Assembly (NCBI GenBank): GCA_964407285.1
Contig: CAYOVG010000076.1
Location: forward strand, 1 to 21,887
DNA length: 21,887 bases
Direction of reading: 5' to 3'
Source of the DNA: CAYOVG01 sp964407285
GTDB taxonomy: Bacteria > Desulfobacterota > Syntrophobacteria > Syntrophobacterales > Syntrophobacteraceae
The translations under genes were made by a program, and so were the position numbers. The notes beneath the pieces are model-generated. The model was not told where the DNA came from, made no database searches, and worked only from the letters and a program-made list of their open reading frames with translations. This document shows, in pieces, positions 7,037 to 13,697 of the stretch. Positions within the stretch are counted from its first letter, which is position 1. Each line of letters opens with the position of its first letter.

Positions 7037-8476
7037 TCAGCACCCCCACGTGACCTTCTTGCGCTTACTGGACGGCAGGATGCCGAGCATCTCCCGGTAC
7101 TTCGCCACCGTACGCCTTGCAATCTGGATGTTTTCCTTCTCCAGTATCACCACGATCTCGTTATCGCTGTAGGGTTTACCCGCGTCTTCCTCCCGGATGA
7201 TCCCGCGAATCCTCTCCTTGACGCTCTCCGACGCGACTGCATCGCCCACCACGCTATTTATGGAGCTGTTGAAGAAATATTTCAACTCAAAAATCCCGTG
7301 CGGCGTGTGCATGTACTTGTTGGCGGTCACGCGGCTGATGGTGGATTCGTGCATCTCCACATCTTCCGCCACATCGCGAAGGACCATGGGCTTGAGATAG
7401 GCCACCCCCTTTTCGAAGAAATCGATCTGAAGCTTTACGATGCTTTGCGCCACTTTGTATAAAGTACGCTGCCGCTGATGGATGCTCTTGATGAGCCATG
7501 CGGCCGAGCGCAGTTTGTTCTGGATGTAGTCCTTGGTCTCGGTGGGTTCCTCGGATTCCTTCCCGAGAGCGTCCTTGTAGTAGGAACTGATGCGCAGCTT
7601 CGGCATCCCGTCCTCGTTCAGGAGTATAATGAACTCGTCGTCCATCTTGAACACGAAGACATCGGGATTGATGTACTGAACGGACTCTTCGTTGTACGCG
7701 CTTCCCGGACGCGGGTCGAGGTTGAGGATAATGCTGATCGCCTCCCGGATTTCGTCGGGTTTGGCCTTGAGGGCCCGGACCAGGGCCGGATAGTTCTTGC
7801 TCTCCAGGAAGTGGAGGTAGTTCTCGATGATCTTGACCACGAGTTCGTTTTGAACGTTGAGGTTCCTGGCCTGTACGAGCAGGCATTCCCTGAGGTTGCG
7901 GGCGGCGACTCCGATCGGATCGAGGACCTGGATTTTCGAAAGCACGTTCTCGACCGCATCGATGCTCACATCGGCCATCTCGGCGATCTCATCCACGGTG
8001 GCTTCCAGGTAGCCGTCCTTGTTGAGGTTCCCCAAGATGAAGCCGCCGATCTCCTGCTCTTCCTCCGTCATGCTGGAGAGCCGGAGCTGCCAGTGCAGAT
8101 GTTCCTCCAAAGATGCGTTCCGGGTCAGTTTATTATCGTAGGACGGAAGCTCCCTGTTGGGATCGGATTCCACGAGGACCGGCGTACTGGTGTTGTACTC
8201 GTCGATATAGGATTCCCAATCGAAATCCTCCCGCATCTTCTCTGAAATCTCCACCTCCTGGTAGGAATCCGCGGCTGCTTCCGCGGGAGCCTGCTCCTCG
8301 GTTTCCGTCTCGAACGATTCCACTTCCTCCAACAAAGGATTGATTTCCAACTCCTGCTGGATCGTTTCCAGAAGCTCCAGCCGCGAGAGTTGCAGCAGCT
8401 TGATCGCCTGCTGCAACTGGGGAGTCATGATCAACTGCTGGGAAAGCTTGAGTTGCTGCTTTAATTCTAATCCCAT
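7037..8476 (-). CDS. rpoN: RNA polymerase sigma-54 factor
   Basis: The 479-residue protein is a complete sigma-54. Region I is Gln- and Leu-rich (LKQQLKLSQQLIMTPQLQQAIKLLQ, residues 5-30) and contacts activators. An acidic linker follows (about 45-115), then the core-binding domain and the HTH (VAEDVEMHESTISRVTANKYMHTPHG). The RpoN box ARRTVAKYRE is at 453-462 and recognises the -24 element. It directs polymerase to -24/-12 promoters and needs an AAA+ activator. Both a candidate activator (16807-18150) and a candidate promoter (16597-16613) are in this window. The start has a strong AGGAAGAGGAA leader, and the gene begins 15 bases after lptB stops. Confidence 0.98.
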   Translation of the reverse strand: MGLELKQQLKLSQQLIMTPQLQQAIKLLQLSRLELLETIQQELEINPLLEEVESFETETEEQAPAEAAADSYQEVEISEKMREDFDWESYIDEYNTSTPVLVESDPNRELPSYDNKLTRNASLEEHLHWQLRLSSMTEEEQEIGGFILGNLNKDGYLEATVDEIAEMADVSIDAVENVLSKIQVLDPIGVAARNLRECLLVQARNLNVQNELVVKIIENYLHFLESKNYPALVRALKAKPDEIREAISIILNLDPRPGSAYNEESVQYINPDVFVFKMDDEFIILLNEDGMPKLRISSYYKDALGKESEEPTETKDYIQNKLRSAAWLIKSIHQRQRTLYKVAQSIVKLQIDFFEKGVAYLKPMVLRDVAEDVEMHESTISRVTANKYMHTPHGIFELKYFFNSSINSVVGDAVASESVKERIRGIIREEDAGKPYSDNEIVVILEKENIQIARRTVAKYREMLGILPSSKRKKVTWGC

Positions 8477-8491
8477 TTCCTCTTCCTGCTG

Positions 8492-9235
8492 TTACAAGCT
8501 GAACTGATCGCCCAGGTACGTCTTGCGCGCCAGATCGCTTTGGGAGATGCTCACCGGATCTCCTTCTTCCAGAATCCTACCCTCGTGCATAATGTAAGCC
8601 CAATCACACACTTTGAGTGTCTCGCGGACGTTGTGGTCCGAGATGAGCACACCGATACCTTTAGACTTGAGGGACCTGATCAGTCCCTGGATCTCGATGA
8701 CCGCCAGCGGATCGATCCCCGCGAACGGTTCGTCCAGGAGAATGAAACAAGGTTGAGTCACCAGCGCGCGAGTGATTTCCACCCGTCTGCGCTCGCCTCC
8801 GGACAGCCGGTCTCCTCTATTCCCGGCAATGTGGGTGATGTTGAGGTCCGCCAGGAGTTCCTTCAGCCGTTCCTTGCGTTCCTGCTTCCCGATCTTGAGC
8901 GTTTCCAGGATGGCCATAATGTTTTGCTCGACAGTGAGCTTCCGGAAGACCGACGGTTCCTGGGGCAAATAGGTGATTCCCTCCCTTGCCCGCAGGTACA
9001 TGGGGTAATCGATGATGTTGCGCTCATCCAGGTACACGGCCCCCGAGTCGGGGCGGATGATCCCGACCACGCTGTAGAAGGTGGTGGACTTCCCCGCGCC
9101 GTTCGGGCCGAGCAGGCCGACAATCTGGCCCTGTTCGATCTCCATGGACACGTTGTCGACCACCCGGCGCTTCTGGTACGTCTTCACCAGGTCCCGGATG
9201 ATCAGGCGCTTCCTGTGGGTTGCTTCCATATTCAT
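8492..9235 (-). CDS. lptB: LPS export ABC transporter ATP-binding protein LptB
   Basis: The 247-residue ABC ATPase powers LptB2FGC, which extracts lipopolysaccharide from the inner membrane. Walker A GPNGAGKST is at 43-51, the Q-loop Gln at 92, the signature LSGGE at 144-148, Walker B FILLDEP at 164-170 and the H-loop SDHNVRET around 199-206. The LptB-specific PQEPSVFRKLTVEQNI is present. It is tightly packed, 12 bases after lptA and 15 before rpoN. In-frame ATGs at codons 1 and 3 give a possible alternative start at 9229. The partners LptF and LptG are not in the window. Confidence 0.97.
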   Translation of the reverse strand: MNMEATHRKRLIIRDLVKTYQKRRVVDNVSMEIEQGQIVGLLGPNGAGKSTTFYSVVGIIRPDSGAVYLDERNIIDYPMYLRAREGITYLPQEPSVFRKLTVEQNIMAILETLKIGKQERKERLKELLADLNITHIAGNRGDRLSGGERRRVEITRALVTQPCFILLDEPFAGIDPLAVIEIQGLIRSLKSKGIGVLISDHNVRETLKVCDWAYIMHEGRILEEGDPVSISQSDLARKTYLGDQFSL

Positions 9236-9247
9236 GATAAGCGCTGC

Positions 9248-9937
9248 TTACTGCCCGGCCCTGGTCTTCGGCGAAGTCGTCTTCGGCTGGTCGGTCTTGT
9301 TCTTGTCCGGCTGCTCGGACTTGTTCTTGTCCGGATGGATGATGGCCTGAACGGGAGCCGCCTCACCTCCGCCCTCGACGATGCTGCGCTCCTCCGCAAG
9401 GAACAGGGTGATCATGCGCCCCTTCACCGAATCCTCTCCCTGGGTAACCACTGGATTTCCCAGCAGAACGATCTTCTGTTCCCCCTGATAATATACCGCT
9501 TTCTCAGCCGTAGCAACCCTGCCTTGCTGGGTGATGTTGACCGATCCCTCGACTTCCACTCTGTCGATCTTGTTCATCATCGCGGAAGTGGATGCATTGG
9601 GGTCGTTGCTCTCCATCTGGTGGACCGTCATCCGGTTTCCGGTAATGGTCAAATCGTCCTGCACCACCACCACGTGTCCGTCGAAGATGATGGTTTTATC
9701 CTTCTGGTTCGCTTCCAGCCTGTCACTGGTGATATTGAGGGGCGCCCCCTTCTTTATGATCGTGGCTCCCGGTCCGGAAGGAGCGGCGGGGGTGGCGGGC
9801 GCGGGATCGGCCGCCAGGGCCGTGGAGCAATTCCAAGGCGGCAGGCCCGGCGACAACGCAAAAGAAAACAGGAACGCACAAAGGAGCAGCCCGGAGAACA
9901 GACAGGGGCGCGGGCACAAGTTCTTAACGCACTTCAT
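9248..9937 (-). CDS. lptA: LPS transport periplasmic protein LptA
   Basis: The 229-residue protein has an N-terminal signal peptide (basic MKCVKNLCPR, then a hydrophobic core, cleavage probably after the ALA near residue 42). An OstA/LptA beta-jellyroll domain follows (about 64-190), with PLNITSDRLEANQKDKTIIFDGHVVVVQDDLTITGNRM and the typical AEKAVYYQGEQKIVLLGNPVVTQGEDSVKG. LptA forms the periplasmic bridge carrying LPS to the outer membrane. After the domain comes a short low-complexity tail with two copies of DKNK(S/T)(E/D)QP. The start has AGAGG 5 bases upstream and lies 9 bases after lptC. Confidence 0.93.
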   Translation of the reverse strand: MKCVKNLCPRPCLFSGLLLCAFLFSFALSPGLPPWNCSTALAADPAPATPAAPSGPGATIIKKGAPLNITSDRLEANQKDKTIIFDGHVVVVQDDLTITGNRMTVHQMESNDPNASTSAMMNKIDRVEVEGSVNITQQGRVATAEKAVYYQGEQKIVLLGNPVVTQGEDSVKGRMITLFLAEERSIVEGGGEAAPVQAIIHPDKNKSEQPDKNKTDQPKTTSPKTRAGQ

Positions 9938-9946
9938 AGCATCCTC

Positions 9947-10723
9947 TCACCAGTGTTTTTTCTTAGTCTTTTTCGTGGGCTTCTCATCCGGGTCTTCATC
10001 CGGTTTGCCAAAAATCGCCGCATCCTGGCCATTCGCTTCCACGCTTTTCGCCTCCGGCGTCTGCCCGGCCGTTTCCGTCGCGGGCTTTGCCGTCTCTTCG
10101 GCGGGCGCGGCTCCGTCCGGGGCCGTCGCCGTTGCAGTGGAGGCTTCATGGGGCATATATATGAGCGTCGCCTTGATGTTTCCCTCTATGGTGGTCAACT
10201 GGTCGGCAATCCGATACACCCATTTATCCCCCGTGAGCTGGAGGTCCGAGCCGCTGACATGGATGGAGGACTCCGAACTGATAGTCCTCGGAGCGTGCCG
10301 GTATGCGGCCGTTTCGCTGGTCAGCACGTATCCCTGCGGGACCGTGGCCTGGATGTCGCCCCATAGATCGATATCCTTGGCGCCGGCGTGGAGCAGTCCC
10401 TCGCGGCTTTTGAGATGGACCTCGCGACCGTCCTTCGTGAAGAGGACCAGCCGCACCGTTATGAGGTGAGTCCTTTGCTCCTTCTCGAAATACCTGGCTT
10501 CCACGGCGCGGATGGTCCAAAGCCTGCGGCCCTCTTCCATCTCCGTGTATTCCATGTCGGTAAGCTTCATGTCGGATTCGAGCGTTGCGGAATCCTGGAC
10601 CTGCTTTTCAGTGCGCTCGCGCCCTTTCCATATTCCAAAGCCGAGCAACGCCGCCAGGGCGGCAATGGCGACGAAAAGCACCACATGAGCTATCTTTTTC
10701 TTCAGTTGATGGCTCGCTGTCAT
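9947..10723 (-). CDS. lptC: LPS export protein LptC
   Basis: The 258-residue protein has one N-terminal membrane helix (about residues 8-33, HVVLFVAIAALAALLGFGIW) and a periplasmic LptC beta domain with DMEYTEMEEGRRLWTIRAVEARYFEKEQ and later matches. LptC receives LPS from LptB2FG and hands it to LptA, encoded next. The ATG at 10723 is preferred. A GTG at 10744 would add seven residues (MRDRRRI), and neither start has a clear ribosome binding site. About 60 C-terminal residues form an Ala-, Thr-, Glu- and Lys-rich disordered tail, longer than in typical LptC. It is the first gene of the lptC-lptA-lptB-rpoN-hpf unit. Confidence 0.9.
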   Translation of the reverse strand: MTASHQLKKKIAHVVLFVAIAALAALLGFGIWKGRERTEKQVQDSATLESDMKLTDMEYTEMEEGRRLWTIRAVEARYFEKEQRTHLITVRLVLFTKDGREVHLKSREGLLHAGAKDIDLWGDIQATVPQGYVLTSETAAYRHAPRTISSESSIHVSGSDLQLTGDKWVYRIADQLTTIEGNIKATLIYMPHEASTATATAPDGAAPAEETAKPATETAGQTPEAKSVEANGQDAAIFGKPDEDPDEKPTKKTKKKHW

Positions 10724-11134
10724 GATCCGGCGACGGTCCCTCACTCCGCAATTTCAAAGGCAAAATCCGCCTTTTATAAATTATTTGAATTAAATTATCC
10801 ATTTATAATCCGGCGCTACTGTAACATGCACAGGCCATACCTGTAAAGGCATATTCACGGTGGAGCACATTTCTCGGGCGGCAGACGGCGTAGGATGCCG
10901 GGAGCTCCGCGGATGCGGGGTGCTGAATGCGGGGTGCTGAATGCGGGATGATGGACGCCGCAACATGCGGAGTACGTAAGATTTTAATTTCGCGGCCAAT
11001 TTGGAAATGAGGTGAAACCGCTTCGTGCGGTTACGGGCTTCAGCCGCGACCGGGCTGTCGAAACGCAACAGGCCGCGGCCGCCGGCGGTAAACGCGGAAG
11101 AAAAGCCCACGTTCCACCTGTTCACGGTATACGA
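10724..11134. other. Intergenic region between the GT2-GtrA gene and lptC
   Basis: This gap of about 400 bases has no credible gene. Next to lptC it is A+T-rich (10760-10810) with TATAAA words on the minus strand and a small AAAGGC/GCCTTT inverted repeat (10757-10775). It is the likely promoter region of the lptC operon, although I cannot assign a convincing -35/-10 pair. Further right is a short tandem repeat: GCGGGGTGCTGAAT occurs twice in a row (10915-10928 and 10929-10942) and a third time in degenerate form. The remainder up to 11134 shows nothing I recognise. Confidence 0.55.
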
Positions 11135-12334
11135 TCACAGCGATTCCATGCGCCGACGCTCCGGGAAAACGACATACCGGCAGAACAGAAAGACGGCGAA
11201 GAAAACCACCGTCGATACGGAAATGTTGCTCAACCACGGGGCGACGCCCCTGTCGATGAAAAACCCCGTCGAAAGGGCGTTCACGACGCAACTCGCGGCG
11301 GCCGGAATCGAATAGGTCGCCAGTTCGCCCGCCGTGCTCCAGCGGGCGTTCGGCCTGAAGAGGATGAGCACGCAAAGGAGGTAGTTCAACACCGCCGCCA
11401 CGCCGGATGCGGCGACGGCGGCAAGCGTTACGCCGGCATGCAGCTTCACGAGCAGCAGGAATAGCGGAAGAACGAGGACCGCCGAAACGGCGGCGGCAAA
11501 AGTGTATACAAGAAACTGGAGCGGCGCCGGAGCTTTGAATGTATTGTACTTGAAAATGCAATACAACGTTCGAACGGCGTCCTTCCAGCCTATCTTCTTG
11601 CCTTCCTGGTAGGTTCTCCCGTGGTACGAGATGCCGATCTCATAGATTCGCGCTTTGAGTTGCGCCACTTTCGCCGTAATCTCCGGTTCGAAGCCGAACC
11701 TGTCCTCCTCGATTTCGATCCGCCGTATCACTTCCCTTCTGAAAACCTTGTAGCAGGTTTCCATGTCGGTGAGATTGACGTCCGTGAACATGTTGGACGC
11801 CAGGGTGAGGAACCTGTTCGCGATGGAGTGCCAGAAGTAAAGGACACGACGCTCCGCGCCGGTAACGAAGCGCGAACCGTAGACGACGTCGGCTTTTCCG
11901 GCCAGAATCGGGTTGAGGAGTCTACGGAGGTCGTTCGGGTCGTATTCGAGGTCCGCATCCTGGACGGCCACGATCTCTCCGGTCGCTCGTTCGATACCGG
12001 TGCGAAGAGCAGCGCCCTTTCCCCGGTTCCGGTCGTGCTCGAGGACGGTGATTTCAGGATGCCTGCTTTCCAGTGACCGGGCTACGGCCAGACTGCCGTC
12101 ATTGGATTTGTCGTCTATGATGATGATCTCGAGCAGGAGGCGGTCGTTCTTTATCCCGAGGAGGTTTTCCATACACTGTTCGAGAGTCTTCTCTTCGTTG
12201 TAGCAGGGGATGAGCACGGACAGCCTTACCGGTGCGCTTAGATGGATGGAAGGGGGGCGCGGCGTGAACGGACCGGGTGCGATAGTCTGTTCTTCGCTCG
12301 AGATGGGTGATGGGCCGGTGTCGGTAAGCGCCAT
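11135..12334 (-). CDS. Family 2 glycosyltransferase fused to a GtrA-like membrane domain
   Basis: In this 399-residue protein, residues 36-265 form a GT2 (dolichol/polyprenyl-phosphate sugar transferase-like) domain: SVLIPCYNEEKTLEQC, IIIIDDKSNDGS, NRGKGAALRTGI and the metal-binding QDADLEYDP (125-133). Residues 270-392 form a GtrA-like domain with four hydrophobic helices ending in FCRYVVFP. GT2 enzymes of this class move a sugar from a nucleotide donor onto polyprenyl phosphate at the cytoplasmic face. GtrA domains are linked to transport of the lipid-linked sugar. It starts 13 bases after the methyltransferase stops. It could supply lipid-linked sugar to a GT-C enzyme such as the one at 13698-15845, which is inference. 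Confidence 0.9.
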   Translation of the reverse strand: MALTDTGPSPISSEEQTIAPGPFTPRPPSIHLSAPVRLSVLIPCYNEEKTLEQCMENLLGIKNDRLLLEIIIIDDKSNDGSLAVARSLESRHPEITVLEHDRNRGKGAALRTGIERATGEIVAVQDADLEYDPNDLRRLLNPILAGKADVVYGSRFVTGAERRVLYFWHSIANRFLTLASNMFTDVNLTDMETCYKVFRREVIRRIEIEEDRFGFEPEITAKVAQLKARIYEIGISYHGRTYQEGKKIGWKDAVRTLYCIFKYNTFKAPAPLQFLVYTFAAAVSAVLVLPLFLLLVKLHAGVTLAAVAASGVAAVLNYLLCVLILFRPNARWSTAGELATYSIPAAASCVVNALSTGFFIDRGVAPWLSNISVSTVVFFAVFLFCRYVVFPERRRMESL

Positions 12335-12347
12335 GGTAATCGTCCGT

Positions 12348-13085
12348 CTATGCCTTCCTTCCGATCAAAACGAGGTTCTTTCCGATGAAGCGGTTTTCGG
12401 TCCCGAACATCTTGCGCATCAGTGGAACGAGCGTGCGATCGTAAAATGAAACGCGACCGGCGTCGGGTCTTTCCTGTTTGAGAAGGCGGAAAAGGACCCA
12501 CCAGCCGATAATACCGAAAAAATCGATATAGTAGCACTTGAGAGTTCTGAACCCGGCTGATTCGGCGGCATCGACGAGTTCGCGCTTGCTGTATCGCCTG
12601 TGATGGCCGACCAGTTTATCCAGGCGGCTGTAAAGGAATTGATGGGCCGGGACGAGGATGCACACGTGGCCGTCCCCGGCAAGGGACTCGTGTGCAAGCG
12701 CCAGTTCCCTCCTGTCGTGGAAAATGTGCTCCAGGACATTCACGTACAGGATGGTATCCGGAGAGTGGGGGAGCAGGGAAACAGCGTCCTTGAGGAACCC
12801 CTTCACCGTGACCGCATTTCTCGCCCCCCGCAGATTCGCCTCGAGCGATTTGAACATGTTGGGGGCAGGTTCACACGCGATGAAGACATCCGGATCGATG
12901 CCGTCGATGACGGTTTTCGAGAAGCCGCCCATTCCCGCGCCGACTTCGATCACCGTCCGTCCAAGGTAGGGCCGGAATGCGTCCAGAACCCAATGCATGT
13001 AGTTCACCGCATGGGACAGGTCCTCGAGGTCGGTTCCGAAATAGTCTTTGACGGCGTTGCGTTCGTCGATATTGTCTGAATCCAT
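12348..13085 (-). CDS. Class I SAM-dependent methyltransferase
   Basis: The 245-residue protein has a Rossmann-type SAM-binding core. Motif I VIEVGAGMGGF is at about 45-55, followed by an acidic residue in FIACEPAPNM, then TILYVNVLEHIFHDRREL. The C-terminal third, with HHRRYSKRELVDAAESAGF and a hydrophobic DFFGIIGWWVLFRLL, is typical of methyltransferases found beside surface-polysaccharide glycosyltransferases. The substrate is unknown and may be a sugar or lipid-linked sugar. I start it at the ATG at 13085 with GGGA about 9 bases upstream. An in-frame TTG at 13148 would extend it but would place the start inside a palindrome. It is coupled to the downstream GT2-GtrA gene. Confidence 0.88.
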   Translation of the reverse strand: MDSDNIDERNAVKDYFGTDLEDLSHAVNYMHWVLDAFRPYLGRTVIEVGAGMGGFSKTVIDGIDPDVFIACEPAPNMFKSLEANLRGARNAVTVKGFLKDAVSLLPHSPDTILYVNVLEHIFHDRRELALAHESLAGDGHVCILVPAHQFLYSRLDKLVGHHRRYSKRELVDAAESAGFRTLKCYYIDFFGIIGWWVLFRLLKQERPDAGRVSFYDRTLVPLMRKMFGTENRFIGKNLVLIGRKA

Positions 13086-13142
13086 CTTCCCGTTCCCGTG
13101 GTGTTTGTCACACTCGACGATTGTCGGGCGGGCTGTCTGAAA

Positions 13143-13157
13143 GTCCAATCATTGGAC
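13143..13157. promoter_or_regulatory. Perfect 15-base palindrome GTCCAATcATTGGAC
   Basis: The 7-base arms are perfectly complementary around a central C. The site lies 58 bases before the methyltransferase ATG and 8 bases after the stop of the small upstream gene. It has the size and symmetry of a dimeric-repressor operator. No second copy was seen in the window, so the function is unknown. Confidence 0.35.
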
Positions 13158-13165
13158 CAGCCGTT

Positions 13166-13414
13166 CTACCGGATAGCCTGCTCGATCGACTTCTCGAAGT
13201 CGTTCAGCGATCGGCAGTTCTTCATCTGTCGCAGGAGTCCGTGCAGAACTGAATGGTTCTGAATACCGTGAAGCCTTTCCACCAGTCGCGCGGGTATTGC
13301 CCCGAACCGCTCTTCCAATAGCTTCAAGAGCGCGTCTCGGGTCTCCCGGGGGCTGCCGTGCTCCGTTCCTGCCTCCTCATCGTCTTGGATGAGGTGTTCT
13401 ATTACTGTAATCAT
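13166..13414 (-). CDS. Small protein resembling the C-terminal region of Rpn/DUF4351-type proteins
   Basis: The 82-residue protein starts at an ATG with a very good ribosome binding site (GAGGAG, 7 bases upstream). The segment ALLKLLEERFGAIPARLVERLHGIQNHSVLHGLLRQMKNCRSLNDFEKSIEQAI looks like the C-terminal helical part of Rpn/YhgA-like putative transposases and DUF4351 proteins, which normally follows a PD-(D/E)XK nuclease domain. The nuclease part is absent, and the in-frame sequence upstream to 13522 does not resemble it. It may be a remnant of a longer gene or an independent small protein; the intact start signals favour current translation. The function is unknown. Confidence 0.6.
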   Translation of the reverse strand: MITVIEHLIQDDEEAGTEHGSPRETRDALLKLLEERFGAIPARLVERLHGIQNHSVLHGLLRQMKNCRSLNDFEKSIEQAIR

Positions 13415-13697
13415 TGTAATCTCCTCGCTCTTCCGAATCTGAACGGCGGAAAAGATCCGCCGGTTCATCCCGCCCATCTGCGCTTTCCGTATGATAGACC
13501 TACCGGGAGATAGTTTCAACATCTCGAGAACCGGCCGAGTGCTGGTTCGGTTTCGTCATAGCAGGATCAGGAGAACAGTGCATCCAGCCTTTTCAGGGCA
13601 AAGCACTATGGAAACCATTCTGCCCCCATGAGTTGATTCCCTTTTGCATCGTTCAGGACAGGAAACCCAGGCAGCTTCGGCATAATCTCCCGGTAGT
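13415..13697. other. Intergenic stretch, possibly gene remnants
   Basis: These 283 bases lie between the A+T-rich GT-C gene and the small DUF4351-like gene. Composition returns here to that of the host chromosome. A 25-codon frame on the minus strand (13606-13683, beginning MPKLPGFPVL) reads like a coding fragment but has no recognised homologue. No terminator or tRNA is visible. It marks the left boundary of the compositionally distinct segment. Confidence 0.4.

Noticed and set aside
8540..10366. 608-codon open frame on the plus strand
   Set aside because: It lies antisense to lptB, lptA and lptC, which are unambiguous.
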